Shown here: in pieces, positions 48,960-60,746 of the stretch
Layout of the letters: every line of letters starts with the position of its first letter
How positions within the stretch are numbered: the first letter of the stretch is position 1
Notes under the pieces: model-generated
Databases searched by the model: none
Seen by the model: the letters and a program-made list of their open reading frames with translations, nothing else
What the model was told of the DNA's origin: nothing
Position numbers and translations under genes: made by a program
Origin: Chondrosia reniformis
Lineage: Eukaryota > Porifera > Demospongiae > Chondrillida > Chondrillidae
Assembly: GCA_947172415.1 (NCBI GenBank)
Contig: OX359201.1
Location: 4,464,001-4,528,000, forward strand
DNA length: 64,000 bases
Direction: 5' to 3'

Positions 48960-49919
48960 ACTATAGGATCATTTTATTTGCTATACTAGTTTATATACAT
49001 TTTAGACTTACACTATATATACGTACATGTATATGTATATGTAGAAATGTAGTATTGTTTACTCCAAAAATTATTGCATACTATTAATTCAGTCCTACAG
49101 TTTTGTATTATAATGTTAACATGTATCAGTTCTATAATTATATGTAAACAAATTGTACAAAAATAAAATTAAATTAAGGAAATGTCTCCGAAATGGATCC
49201 GGAGTTACTACATTCAAGGGCAATAAACAAAAGATTAATTATTATTATTAATTAAACCTGTTACTTACGTATGTCTAAAGGATATATATAAATTCTTACA
49301 TACTTTGAGGCTGATCATTAGGCAATATACTTTTGCTCATGTCACATGTAAGATTTTTGCAGATTTGATTCCAAAATTCAATTTTCTAGATACATAATCA
49401 TAGCAATCCATATACGTATATAGTGTGCAATGAAGCTTGAACACAAAGTGATAAAAAATAAATCTAATTAAAGGTCCAGTAGTCATGCAGCTGATTATAA
49501 TTAGAAATTAGACTATATCATATCATTCATCTAGTCCTAGTCCTTTTGCTATATACAGTGGAACCTGTATAAGATGGTCACCACTGGGACTTGACCAATT
49601 GCAAGTGGCTGTTATAGAGAGGTGACCTGCAGCTGCATGCTTATGAAACGTATATCAATGTAGTATAATAATGGACAATTCTAATTATAATATAATATAA
49701 AATAATCTCTTGTTTATAGCTTTTAATTTGAGTTTTCTTGTATACATATTATATATTTAAGATGCAGATATACGTATATACTCGTTTTGAATATGTGATT
49801 CCCTATATATCTAGCTATAGGCGAATATAATGAGCGAGTTATCTGATTCAGCGCTAGATCTGTGGGCAAAGCAAGATGGCGTCGTTTCTTCGGGGGTAAT
49901 AGACTACTAGTTTCAGGCC
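48960..49919. other. LRRK 3' flank and spacer, part of the tandem unit
   Basis: Largely duplicated at 59405-60300 (for example GGATCCGGAGTTACTACATT at 49196 and 60095). 49554 begins TACAGTGGAACCTGTATAAG, a pogo-like end. 49720-49870 is also duplicated at 55960-56500. Confidence 0.6.
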
Positions 49920-50393
49920 ACGGGTACACCAGACCATTCGATCGTGCGCGAGCTGGGTTCTAGCTACATTCTCACACTATATACACCAACTGCGCTAGCT
50001 ATATCTATTGCTATGTACCTTTCGGTACGAATGCCTTCAGAGGACCTCTTGTAAGTTTCGTGCGGTTTTTATGTAACTTTTGCGGCTGTTAACGGGCTAT
50101 AAACAATCTACACCTCCCTAGGTCCAAATTGGTATTGGCCGGCCGATTTTAGCACGTGCAACGTGGACCTGTGTCAGCATTAAAGGACAAGACAAGTTCG
50201 GTTTAGTTCGGTTTGTAGTTATCAAAAATCTCGAATGAAATGGGTTTTGGAAAAGAAATAGAAGGTATACAGAGAGTGTACTGTATTTTCATGTATAGTT
50301 TAACTAATTCGAACACTGTAATCTTGCCTGAATAGTTTAGCATATATTCTTGTATCAAAGTCTTTCTTGTATAATATAGTGATAACAACCAAC
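49920..50393 (+). promoter_or_regulatory. Conserved upstream block of BTB-kelch gene 1
   Basis: Sequence such as TTTCGGTACGAATGCCTTCA, GAGGACCTCTTGTAAGTTTC and TAGCACGTGCAACGTGGACC is nearly identical in the three gene copies (49920, 56545, 60300). It contains GCACGTGC and a donor-like TTGTAAGT, so a 5' UTR intron is possible. Conservation here may reflect only recent duplication. Confidence 0.5.
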
Positions 50394-52097
50394 ATGGATA
50401 ATGGCAAGGTAAAATGTGACTTTAATGGTCACTGCTCGTCTCTCCTGAACTCCTTCAAAAAGATGTTGGAGAACAGAGAACTGTGCGATGTGATACTGAC
50501 CGTTGGAATGAAGCAGTTTCACGTTCACAAAGTCATACTAGCAGCCAGTAGCCCATATTTCCAAGCTATGTTTACTAGTGCACTTCAGGAGAGTGCTCAG
50601 AAAGAAATTGATTTGAAGGGAACAAATGCGGAGACTGTTGAGACCCTTATCAACTGTGTGTATGAATCTACTCTAACTATCACTGTAGAGAATGCCACTT
50701 CAGTCCTCGCTTTAGCAGCTCAGTGGCAGATGGAGAAGGTTGTGGAAGTGTGTGGTACATTTATCGGCAAACATCTTGACATTGAAAATTGCCTTGAAAT
50801 GCTTATTTTTGCTGATGCACATGGCTGTGATGTCCTGAAGAAAGCGGCCACAGATGTTTCAATTGTCGATTTTTCAGGTGTTTGTCAAACAGAAGCATTT
50901 GTCAATGCTCCAGTGGAAATCTTGTTGGAATTTCTGAAATTCAACATTTTGGTGGTTCAATCGGAAGAGAAGCTATTTGAAGACCTTCTAAAGTGGTTTA
51001 ATCACAGCCCTGAGTTCCGAAGAAGTGACATACTGAAGATGTTAGATCTTATCAAGTTCCCCTTAATACCCTGGGAGGTCATCGAAGAGAAACTGAAACA
51101 GAATAAATTATATTCTGAGCCAAAATGTAAGAGGATGCTTACAAATGCACGTAACTTTCAGATGCATCCTAAAAAGGGAGCAGACTACAACATGGAAGAT
51201 CCCCTTTATGTTCCACGTAGTGGTAGTAAGCCGATTTATGCGATTGTAATGGATTACTCTAATACTGGAATAAACTTTGTAGAACAGTATGATCCGACAT
51301 TAAATCAGTGGAAAAGACTTACATCTCTTCCTACTGAAAGGTATGGCTTTGAAGTGTGCACCCATCAGGGGTTACTGTATGTCATTGGTGGTAGTGATAA
51401 ATCTGACTATTATACTCTAAACCTTGTGGAATGCTATGATCTAAAGAGTGGTCAGTGGAGCAGGCGTGCTGATATGCTGGAAAGGCGTTCAGATTTTGGG
51501 GTTGGAGTAGTTGATGGATATTTGTATGTTGTTGGAGGGGGTGAATGGACATCCGTTGGGACGAATATTCTGCAATCTGTAGAAAGGTATGACCCAGAAA
51601 AGAATCAGTGGTCTTTTGTGGCTCCTATGAAAAGCAAGCGTTGTCAGTTGACCGTTGTTACAGATAAGACTACTATGTACGCTGTTGGTGGGATAGGTAA
51701 AAAGAGAGATCTGGCCACCTGCGAGGTGTACAATTCTGTCAAAAACAAATGGAGTGTCATTGCCACCATGAACGTTCCAAGACGTAATGCTGGAGCCTGT
51801 ATGGTAGATAGATTGCTCTATGTTTTTTGTGGAATCGGACGTGAAGATGCAGAAGTGTTCAATCCAGCTACTAAAACTTGGAAAATGATCTCAGGAATGT
51901 CCAAAGCTCAAACTATTCTATATATAGACCGGAAGAATCTGTTTGCATCTCAGGGAAGGATTGTTGTCATTGGCAGGTCTATCAAGGAATGTTCTAAAAC
52001 TGTTCAATATTATAATTCTCAAACAATGAATTGGTATATTTTGTCAAAAATTAAATCTGAACACAAGTTTGGGGGTATAAGTGCCTGCTGTATTTAA
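50394..52097 (+). CDS. BTB-BACK-kelch protein, tandem copy 1
   Basis: KLHL-type substrate adaptor expected to bind Cullin-3 in a ubiquitin ligase. Intronless, 567 residues. BTB about 18-125 (CDVILTVGMKQFHVHKVILA, SSPYFQAMFTS), BACK about 130-240 (VEILLEFLKF, LLKWFNHSPE), then five kelch blades from about 290 (LYVIGGSDKS, LYVVGGGEWT, MYAVGGIGKK, LYVFCGIGRED, IVVIGRSIKE); the last two have lost the double Gly. ATG 50394 chosen because it opens the sequence shared by all three copies; stops precede it. Lacking introns in an intron-rich neighbourhood suggests a retrogene ancestor (inference). Not assignable to one vertebrate KLHL. Confidence 0.92.
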   Translation: MDNGKVKCDFNGHCSSLLNSFKKMLENRELCDVILTVGMKQFHVHKVILAASSPYFQAMFTSALQESAQKEIDLKGTNAETVETLINCVYESTLTITVENATSVLALAAQWQMEKVVEVCGTFIGKHLDIENCLEMLIFADAHGCDVLKKAATDVSIVDFSGVCQTEAFVNAPVEILLEFLKFNILVVQSEEKLFEDLLKWFNHSPEFRRSDILKMLDLIKFPLIPWEVIEEKLKQNKLYSEPKCKRMLTNARNFQMHPKKGADYNMEDPLYVPRSGSKPIYAIVMDYSNTGINFVEQYDPTLNQWKRLTSLPTERYGFEVCTHQGLLYVIGGSDKSDYYTLNLVECYDLKSGQWSRRADMLERRSDFGVGVVDGYLYVVGGGEWTSVGTNILQSVERYDPEKNQWSFVAPMKSKRCQLTVVTDKTTMYAVGGIGKKRDLATCEVYNSVKNKWSVIATMNVPRRNAGACMVDRLLYVFCGIGREDAEVFNPATKTWKMISGMSKAQTILYIDRKNLFASQGRIVVIGRSIKECSKTVQYYNSQTMNWYILSKIKSEHKFGGISACCI

Positions 52098-52511
52098 ACT
52101 TGGAACATTTTGTATTTTGTCAAAAAGTAATGTATCTAGTATAGTAGTTTGCAACTTATATTATCGATCATTTTGCAAAGCCTTCACGCATGTACTCCCA
52201 TACGTATATTGGACTATGATATAGAGAAAATGGTAATTGCAAATATATATATTTGTACTACTCAAACGTATAGCAATCTTGGCTACAAAAATGAAATTAA
52301 TTGTATACAGACTTCTATACTGTAACCTTCCATCTCTTTCTGAATGGATGTTTACAATAATGATAGAGAGGTGTTTGTTGTGTAATATGCGCTCCGTCGC
52401 CGACACAGTTCTCCCAATTTTGGAACATTGGAACATTGGAACGTCTTGCGCAACATTTGGAACAAATTGCACAATATCGCGTGTGACTTAGACAAACATA
52501 CATTGGGCAAT
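52098..52511. other. 3' flank of BTB-kelch 1
   Basis: Shared with copies 2 and 3 up to about 52200-52250 (TTGGAACATTTTGTATTTTG and onward). After that unique; TTTGGAACATTGGAACATTGG is a short local repeat near 52420. No gene. Confidence 0.5.
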
Positions 52512-52606
52512 ACCGTAATTCGGGAAATTTTCGTTGTTAAAATATTTTCGTGATTGGCTCAAACCACGAAAATATTTTAACACGAAAATTTCCCGAACTA
52601 CGGTAT
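52512..52606. mobile_element. Short palindromic MITE, copy 2 of the 2405 family
   Basis: CCGTAATTCGGGAAATTTTC, TTAAAATATTTTCGTG, a 12-base loop, then the complement ending CCCGAACTACGG. Nearly the whole element is one hairpin. Confidence 0.8.
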
Positions 52607-52619
52607 CATAGAGTACGGT

Positions 52620-53171
52620 AGTACTCTATAGTAGGGATGGCCAGAAAAAAAGATGGCCGCCCTATGTAATGTATGGTGTCACGTGCACGGTGAAATCGAC
52701 TGTAGCACTCGTCGTGAAGGAGCGCTCGAATTGTAATTGAATTCTAAACAAAAATATAACTTACTCAAAGTTCAGAGATAACCATTAAATAAGCGGAAGA
52801 CCAGCAGCGAACGAAAAAACCAAAAGCCGCCATCTTGAAAAATTCCTCACTTTCTCGGTCTTATTATTATTATTATTATTATTCTTTCTTTTCTTGAGCT
52901 ACCGCTCGTGTCGAAGGAAATAACTTATTCCCGTTGATATAAATCGTACCAAATCGAACCTGAACTAGGGAATAGGCTACACTAGGTTTGAACGCGTTCT
53001 ACACGAAGCATGTTATTTCTGAAGGTTTTAAGAGTGAGACCTTTTCGGACGCCATTTTTAATTAAGATTTCTGGGTTATATGCTCTCTCTCTCTCTTTGC
53101 AAATTTATCGCCAAGAGAACACTTACAAAATAAATTTTAACAAATAATATTAAGAAAAAAGGGGGGAAACA
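52620..53171. other. Repeat-derived sequence between MITEs
   Basis: Starts GTAGGGATGGCCAGAAAAAA and GATGGCCGCCCTA; a similar GGGTGGCTGAAAAAACATGG is at 43706. Contains (ATT)n at 52862-52884 and several GCCATCTTG / GCCATTTTT words. No reading frame. Confidence 0.4.
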
Positions 53172-53912
53172 AGCAAAATAAAAACATTTTAAAAAATGAA
53201 ATTAGAAGTAGGGATGGCCCATGCAACAAATGACAAACACATCTGGAAAAACAGGGCCGGCGCCTCCGGTGCGGCTGCTACGGCCATGGCCGCACCACTT
53301 TTTACACTTCAACTTAAAATTTTAAAATAGCTAGCTACTGTTGCCACAAGGCAGAATAGAATTACTAGACTATATTTTAATTGAAAAGTGTAGTAACTAT
53401 TCTACCATAAGTCATTAGTAGTGCACTTACGTACGCAGCCAATATATAGGTGCCTATTCCCTTAGAAAATCGAGTTGATCCACGAATCGACACACGTCGC
53501 GATTGAAGACAGCCATTTTGGTATGGACACGTGTGGACGTTAAAATGGCTGTTTCCGTTTATATTATATGCATGAATTCAGGCCGTACCACTCTAATTTT
53601 GCTTGCTCCGGGCCTGAAAAAGTAGCGAAACAAGACAGTGACCATGTGATAAGGCATACTGAAATTTAAGTGACTTAACCATACACATCACTTCTATGTT
53701 TGGGCGCACCATCCCTACTTCAGCTATCATGATACTGGTGCGCCCAAACATAGAAGTGATGTGTATGGTTAAGTCACTTAAATTTCAGTATGCCTTATCA
53801 CATGGTCACTATCTTGTTTCGCTACTTTTTCCAGATGTGTTTGTCATTTGTTGCATGGGCCATCCCTACTTCTAATTTCAATTTTTAAAATGTTTTCATT
53901 TTGCTTCTCCTA
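53172..53912. mobile_element. Composite MITE with ~85-base terminal inverted repeats
   Basis: The left end (AGCAAAATAAAAACATTTTA, GAAATTAGAAGTAGGGATGG, CCCATGCAACAAATGACAAA, CACATCTGGAAAAA) is inverted at 53825-53912. A second, internal hairpin (53640-53800) has arms GACTTAACCATACACATCAC and TTCTATGTTTGGGCGCACCA. Between them is GC-rich sequence (GCCGGCGCCTCCGGTGCGGC). Family of 24712-24990. Confidence 0.85.
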
Positions 53913-54229
53913 AATAAAGTGTTCAATTTGGGACATATTGCTTCACGCCAAATGTCAGAGACGTTACGGCCGTTGTAATCAACAATAAATGATAAAATGC
54001 GTAAGTTTACTCGAAGTACACGCGCTTAAACGATTTTGAATTCCATTCTATAGGCCTTCAAATGCTGGTAGACTTATTCACTACATTTAGAATGGCCTCT
54101 CGATCGAGCGCAAGTAGTATATACTGCAGGTTATTAGAATAGGTACCTTACGAAGTTGAACACACAAACGTTATATCGTTATACCTTTGCAGGGCCTATA
54201 TACAGTCGTATTCTTAACGATTATGGACC

Positions 54230-54450
54230 CTTACTGAAACTTAACTATACACATCACTTCTATGTTTGGGCGCATCATGTATATACTAGAAGTAGGGATC
54301 GATGCGCCCAAACATAGAAGTGAGTATGCCACTTCTGCAATGTTAGCCTTACCATATGATCACTTTCTTGTTTCGTTAAACTTTTTCTAGATGTGCCAAT
54401 CACTGTTATAGTGCCATCCCTACTTTTAACTTCATTTTTGAATGTTTTTA
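54230..54450. mobile_element. Hairpin MITE, copy 3 of the same family
   Basis: ACTTAACTATACACATCACT, TCTATGTTTGGGCGCATC and the complement GATGCGCCCAAACATAGAAG; right end CATCCCTACTTTTAACTTCA and GAATGTTTTTATTT. Left outer end absent. It borders the receptor kinase fragment. Confidence 0.8.
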
Positions 54451-54904
54451 TTTAACTTATACGTATAAATAGTCCATTTATATAGTTTTAATTATCTCCT
54501 GAGATATGCTAGTAATTTCTTTTCTTCAGAAGTAGAAACACTTTATCAACAATAAGATGGCAATCTATTTTTGTTGTGCATGGTCTCTCTATATCACTAA
54601 TAGTTTTCATGATTTTACATTTTTAAATTAACAAAAATTGCCAATTTCTTACAAATTAACTAATCACACATACATCACTCTAATTTTTATGCAATATTTT
54701 CCAATTTAAGTGACATGTCATTACATATACTATGCAACTCTGTAGTACTCAGAAAGCTAAAAAGAAGGGAGAAGTAATTCTCAACTGCAAGTTGGAGATT
54801 TGATTCGTATTTCTGGACAAGTAAACAGTTTGATAAATAGTACTAGTGGTTCATTAAAATTGTGATTAATCATTAAAACTATCAGCTACCATTTGATCCT
54901 ATAG

Positions 54905-55211
54905 ATTGCATTAGGAATGGAATATTTGGCATCAAAATATTTCATTCATCGAGATTTGGCTGCAAGGTATCTCATCATATATTTTATCTAATTTGACTGA
55001 GACTGCGATATTGCACAATATGTTGTATTATAGGAATGTTCTAGTTGGAGATGGTCTTCATTGTGTCACTGCTGATTTGGTATGTCCAGAGTGCTTACTA
55101 TATAAAGATGACTCATATTACGAGATGAGTTCTAACTGTAATAACAGTAAGCTGCCATTTAAATGGATGGCTCCTGAGGCATGCAATAGAAGTTCTCCAC
55201 TTATAGTGATG
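54905..55211 (+). pseudogene. Receptor tyrosine kinase fragment (catalytic-loop exons)
   Basis: Two exon-like pieces, 54905-54966 and 55034-55211, with proper splice edges and joined in phase. They encode GMEYLASKYFIHRDLAAR|NVLV, the tyrosine-kinase catalytic loop, and LPFKWMAPEA after the activation segment. The DFG position reads ADLVC, and no N-lobe or further C-lobe exons are seen. Sequence around 54489-54530 matches 63958-64000, so this is one part of a duplicated kinase gene whose upstream exon sits at 63634. Likely a remnant. Confidence 0.7.
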
Positions 55212-55960
55212 GTAAGTAAATATACAAGAACGTTTTCAACAGTCATGATCAATTATTGTGTCCTTTATGTTGAACTTCAAAACAAACTATTTTGATATAC
55301 ATATCCTACTTGTTCCAATACGTAGATCTAGAGGCCCTTGCCTCAATTTTATTAATAATTCTGGTTATATATTTTTTATGCAACCTCAATTTTAGCCCAG
55401 TATCCCTTTCAGCAACCTGGCTTCTATAAAAATATTTATTTCGGTGTCAGTACCCTTTGCCTTAGGAGGCACTTAATTAGTCTTTTCACAGCACCATTAA
55501 CAGCCCCTTTTACTTGAAGGAGACAAGTTGGGCTTTCACTCTGGCAACACTACTGCAATGTAAACTGGTTTAGATATTACAATTGGTTCACATTTCAACC
55601 CAATGTGTAATTGATTTGGGAAACCCCTGCCTCTACTCGAGATCCAACTTCTATTTAAGAATACCAAACAACTAGTTTACTTAATCTACTGCAATATTAT
55701 CATCAAACTCGTATGGTTTGATTTATATACGTATGCGTCATTTTATAAAATTGTAGACGTCAAATGATGTTAAAGTGTTGGGAATTTGAAAAGGAAAGGA
55801 GACCTACTTTCTCTTTACTAAAAACTCAATTAGTTAGACTCCAAAATATATATTCCACAGAAAGGGAGAGCAACATATACATTTAAATATATGAAATAGA
55901 TGACCAGTACCAAAGAAAAGCAATGAAATCGACCCGAATACATTAATTTTAATATTTTTC
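55212..55960. other. Spacer, nothing recognised
   Basis: AT-rich sequence after the kinase fragment. From about 55965 homology to 49720 starts, the left edge of tandem unit 2. Confidence 0.45.
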
Positions 55961-56189
55961 TCTTGTTTATAACTTTTAATTTGAGTTTTCTTGTATACAT
56001 ATTATTTATATAAGTGCATTATATGTACACAGACTGACTATAGGGCTATTAACCCAAAACAGCACTATACAATAGCAGTTGTTCTTGGAATAAAATTAAA
56101 AAAATTCTTCCGTAATCTGTTCTTCTCAGCCTTCATTCACTTCTGAGTCCATCTTGAATCTATTGTCTCATATTTCTATATATATGTAA

Positions 56190-56455
56190 GGGCTGGTAGC
56201 GCCCAAGGGCGAGTGATTCCAAAATCCATATACACTGAAGCGCCATGGTGTATGTGTTATATACGCATTTTGAAGACTAAATAGCAGCGTTTATACGAAC
56301 ATTTGGCAGGATTCTTTTGACCTTTTTTCATTGTTATTGTGCGTATAAAATCAATTAACATAATTGGCAGTGTATATAAGAGCCTAGACATCCCATTGCA
56401 GTTATACCCGGTTATGGAATACAACACCTCAGCGTTGCCCCGGTAACGACGTATA
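56190..56455. mobile_element. Dispersed element, copy 2 (inverted relative to 781-1200)
   Basis: GTAGCGCCCAAGGGCGAGTG, AAAATCCATATACACTGAAG and GCGTTGCCCCGGTAACGACG are the complements of the copy-1 ends. It is inserted in the upstream region of BTB-kelch 2 between sequence shared with copy 1 at 49800 and 49830. Confidence 0.6.
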
Positions 56456-57001
56456 GGCGATTATAATGAGCGAGTTATCTGATTCAGCGCTAGCACGTCT
56501 GTGGGCAAAGCTTCTTCGGGGGTGATAGACTAGTACTACTTTCAGGCCACGGGTACACCAGACTATTCGATCGTGCGTGAGCTGAGGTCTAGCTACATTC
56601 TTACACTACACCAGCTGCGCTAGCAATACCTATCGCTACGTACCTTTCGGTACGAATGCCTTCAGAGGACCTCTTGTAAGTTTCGTGCGGTTTTTATGTC
56701 ACTTTGCAGCTGTTAACGGGCTATAAACAATCTACACCTCCCTAGGTCCAAATTGGTATGGGCCGGCCGATTTTAGCACGTGCAACGTGGACCTGTGTCA
56801 GCATTAAAGGACAAGACAAGTTCGGTTTATAGTTATCAGAAATCTCGAATGAAATGGGTTTTGGAAAAGAAACAGAAGGTACAGAGAGTGTACTGTATTT
56901 TCATGCATAGTTTAACTAATTCGAACACTGTAATCTTGCCTAGTTTAGTATATATTCCTGTATCAAAGTCTTTCTTGTATAATATAGTGAAAACAACCGA
57001 T

Positions 57002-58678
57002 ATGGATAATGGCGAGGTAAAATGTGACTTTAATGGCCACTGCTCGTCTCTCCTGAACTCCTTCAAAAAGATGTTGGAGAACAGAGAACTGTGCGATGTG
57101 ATACTGACCGTTGGAATGAAACAGTTTCACGTTCACAAAGTCATACTAGCAGCCAGTAGCCCATATTTCCAAGCTATGTTTACTAGTGCACTTCAGGAGA
57201 GCGCTCTGAAAGAAATTAATTTGAAGGGAACAAATGCGGAGACTGTTGAGACCCTTATCAACTGTGTGTATGAATCTACTCTAACTATCACTGTAGAGAA
57301 TGCCACTTCTGTCCTCGCTTTAGCAGCTCAGTGGCAGATGGAGAAGGTTGTGGAAGTCTGCGGTACATTTATCGGCAAACATCTTGACATTGAAAATTGC
57401 CTTGAAATGCTTATTTTTGCTGATGTACATGGCTGTGATGTCCTGAAGAAAGCGGCCACAGATGTTTCAATTGTCGATTTTTCAGGTGTTTGTCAAACAG
57501 AAGCATTTGTCAATGCTCCCGTGGAAATCTTGTTGGAATTTCTGAAATTCGACATTTTGGTGATTCAGTCGGAAGAGAAGCTATTTGAAGACCTTCTAAA
57601 GTGGTTTAATCACAGCCCTGAGCTCCGAAGAAGTGACATACTAAAGATGTTAGATCTTATCAAGTTCCCCTTAATACCCTGGGAGGTCATTGAAGAGAAA
57701 CTGAAACAGAATAAATTGTATTCTGAGCCAAAATGTAAGAGGATGCTTACAAATGCACGTAACTTTCAGATGCATCCTAAAAAGGGAGCAGACTACAACA
57801 TGGAAGATCCCCTATATGTTCCACGTAGTGGGAGTAAGCCGATTTATGTGATTGTATCCAATAAGGTAGAACAGTATGATCCAACATTAAATCAGTGGAA
57901 AAGACTTACATCTCTTCCTACTGAAAGGTATGGCTTTGAAGTGTGCACCCATCAGGGGTTACTGTATGTCATTGGCGGTAGAGATAAATCTGACCATTAT
58001 ACTCTAAACCTTGTGGAATGCTATGATCTAAAGAGTGGTCAGTGGAGCAAGCGTGCTGATATGCTGGAAAGGCGTTCAGATTTTGGGGTTGGAGTAGTTG
58101 ATGGATATTTGTATGTTGTTGGAGGGGCTGAATGGACATCCGTTGGGACGAATATTCTGCAATCTGTAGAAAGGTATGACCCAGAAAAGAATCAGTGGTC
58201 TTTTGTGGCTCCTTTGAAAAGCAAGCGTTGTCAGATGACCATTGTTACAGATAACACTACTATGTATGCTGTTGGTGGGAGAGGTAAAAAGAGAGAGCTG
58301 GCCACCTGCGAGGTGTACAATTCTGTCAAAAACAAATGGAGTATCATTGCCACCATGAATGTTCCAAGATGTAATGCTGGTGCTTGTATAGTAGATAGAT
58401 TACTCTATGTTTTTTGTGGGAACAGAGATAAAGATGCAGAAGTGTTCAATCCAGCTACTAAAACTTGGAAAATGATCTCAGGAATGTCCAAAGCTCAAAC
58501 TATTCCAAACCAGCAGAATCTATTAGCATCTCAGGGAAGGATTGTTGTCATTGGCAGGTCTTACTGGAAACATTCTAGAACTGTTGAATATTATAATTCT
58601 CAAACAATGAATTGGTATATTTTGTCAGAAATTAAATCTGAAAATAACTTTGAGGAAATACAAGCCTGCTGTATTTAA
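57002..58678 (+). CDS. BTB-BACK-kelch protein, tandem copy 2
   Basis: Intronless, 558 residues, nearly identical to copy 1 through the BTB and BACK domains. It lacks about ten residues after the BACK domain: copies 1 and 3 read MDYSNTG before EQYDPTLNQW, this copy reads VSNKVEQYDP. Blade four is changed to FCGNRDKDAEV and the C-terminus to NNFEEIQACCI. An open frame runs upstream in phase to 56780 without a stop, unlike the other copies; the ATG at 57002 is chosen by alignment. Expected Cullin-3 adaptor. The 3' flank runs into a duplicated LRRK end. Confidence 0.9.
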   Translation: MDNGEVKCDFNGHCSSLLNSFKKMLENRELCDVILTVGMKQFHVHKVILAASSPYFQAMFTSALQESALKEINLKGTNAETVETLINCVYESTLTITVENATSVLALAAQWQMEKVVEVCGTFIGKHLDIENCLEMLIFADVHGCDVLKKAATDVSIVDFSGVCQTEAFVNAPVEILLEFLKFDILVIQSEEKLFEDLLKWFNHSPELRRSDILKMLDLIKFPLIPWEVIEEKLKQNKLYSEPKCKRMLTNARNFQMHPKKGADYNMEDPLYVPRSGSKPIYVIVSNKVEQYDPTLNQWKRLTSLPTERYGFEVCTHQGLLYVIGGRDKSDHYTLNLVECYDLKSGQWSKRADMLERRSDFGVGVVDGYLYVVGGAEWTSVGTNILQSVERYDPEKNQWSFVAPLKSKRCQMTIVTDNTTMYAVGGRGKKRELATCEVYNSVKNKWSIIATMNVPRCNAGACIVDRLLYVFCGNRDKDAEVFNPATKTWKMISGMSKAQTIPNQQNLLASQGRIVVIGRSYWKHSRTVEYYNSQTMNWYILSEIKSENNFEEIQACCI

Positions 58679-58785
58679 ACTTGGAACATTTTGTATTTTG
58701 TCAAAAAGCAATGTATCTAGTAGTTTGCAACTTATAATTATATTATCATTTTGCAAAGCCTACATGCATGTACTCCCATTGCAAA

Positions 58786-59415
58786 AGATAGCAACCAGCA
58801 CAATACCATTGAGCAGCTGTTGGTCACTGAAAGTGATCAGGTATGGGTTAGAGGAAGACTGCATTCTACAGTTATGCAATACAATGCTAGTAATTACGAT
58901 CTCATCTCAAAGCTCAACTGCAGAAAGGTTAATTTAAATTTAAGGGCGAGAATATTTTACAATCAGTTTATTCAGACAGTGTAGTAGAGTCTCTTCCTTC
59001 ACCACTCTTGTCAACAAGTCAAAGGAGGAGAAGATTAGTAATTGATGAAACACTAAAACCAATTCTAGGTATTAAAATCACCTCATTGCTGCTAGTCCAC
59101 GGTTGCCTCTGGATCGGTCGGGACATTGGTGATATTCTCATTGTTGATACTGCTAATGGAAAGGTTCTCACACAATTATTTCCTGGCGGTTCAATGCCCC
59201 AAACTCAAGGTTCCCATGGTAACCATTTGCTCTCATTAATAGGTAACCATGTTGTAGCTATAATCAGTGCACTCAATCAGAAGCACTGAATACAACTTCA
59301 CAATCTTTAAATCAACTCAGTGTGTGGGATGCATGGAACAAGGACTCTATTTCCCAGTTTGACCAGCACTGGAGATCAATGTTACAAACTGGTGATATTT
59401 CCATATGAATTATAG
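58786..59415 (+). pseudogene. Duplicated 3' end of LRRK (last exon), disrupted
   Basis: Starts mid-exon at the equivalent of 48349 (AGCAACCAGCRCAATACCAT) and follows the LRRK last exon to its stop and 3' UTR. A 5-base insertion near 58935 and a 2-base insertion near 59260 break the frame, and it has no upstream exons or splice acceptor. Non-functional passenger of the segmental duplication that made BTB-kelch copy 3. Confidence 0.93.
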
Positions 59416-60746
59416 GACCATTTTATTTGCTATACTAGTTTATATACATTTTAGACTTACAATTGCATGTATGCATGTTTCAATAAGTACACTAGGTATA
59501 TGTAGAAATGTAGTATTGTTTACTCTAAAAATTATTGCACTATTAATTCACCAGGTCCTACAGTTTTGTATTATAATGTTAACATGTATCAGTTCTATAA
59601 CTATATGTAAACAAATTGTACAAAAAATAAAGTTGAATTCGAGAGAACATGGGATACATAAGAATGGTAAACAAGTAATTGAACCAGCTTGCATGCTCCA
59701 AGAAGAAAATCAATCATTTGTATGATACGTATATGTATATACATAGGAAGACTGTATAAAGTGTTAACATGTATTAAAAGTAGAGGTATACGTACGTATA
59801 TGTAGCTGAATGATAGTTGATTTAAACCACTGGACATCCCTCTTCTTCAAGAAATTTCATGGTGGAGTCCAAATTACATACTTCAGAGCATCAAGAAGAT
59901 TCAATTCTTCCAAGTTATATCCTGCCCTTTGTCCATCCAGCACTCCAGCATATAGATGCACTTTGAGTCAGCATGTTTCTCACTTTCTCTGATTGTCTTA
60001 ATCTGTTCTCCAACTCCAAGCTTTTGTCCAATAAGCTCATATTTGTTAGCCATTTGTGGCACAAAGTTAGCCAATCATTGTGATGTGATGGGTGGATCCG
60101 GAGTTACTACATTCAAGGGCAATAAGCAAAAGATTAATTAAACCTGTTATTTACCTATGTCTAAAGGATATATATAAATTCTTACATACTTTGGGACGGA
60201 TCATTTGGCAATAGACTTTTATCCATGTCACTTGTAATATTATTGCAACTTTGTTTCCAAAACTCAATTTTCTATATATATACGTACACCAGCCTAGTTT
60301 CAGGACACAGGTACACCAGACTATTCGATCGTGCGCGAGCTGAGGTCTAGCTACATTCTCACACTACACCAACTGCGCTAGCTATACCTATCGCTACGTA
60401 CCTTTCGGTACGAATGCCTTCAGAGGACCTCTTGTAAGTTTCGTGCGGTTTTTATGTAACTTTTGCGGCTGTTAACGGGCTATAAACAATCTACACCTCC
60501 CTAGGTCCAAATTGGTATTGGCCGGCCGATTTTAGCACGTGCAACGTGGACCTGTGTCAGCATTAAAGTCGGTTTATAGCTATCAGAAATCTCGAATGAA
60601 ATGGGTTTTGGAAAAGAAATAGAAGGTACAGAGAGTGTACTACATTTTCATGTAGTTTAACTAATTCGAACACTGTAATCTTGCCTGAATAGTTTAGCAT
60701 TCCTGTATCAAAGTCTTTCTTGTATAATATAGTGATAACAACCAAC
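59416..60746. other. Spacer and upstream block of BTB-kelch 3
   Basis: 59416-60290 corresponds to the LRRK 3' flank; 59650-60070 contains unique sequence inserted relative to unit 1 (no gene recognised). 60300-60746 is the conserved BTB-kelch upstream block; relative to copy 1 a short stretch around 60568 is deleted. Confidence 0.6.

Noticed and set aside
56780..57001. N-terminal extension of BTB-kelch copy 2 (74 extra codons in frame)
   Set aside because: The equivalent sequence in copies 1 and 3 contains stops or shifts, so this is an untranslated region that happens to be open.
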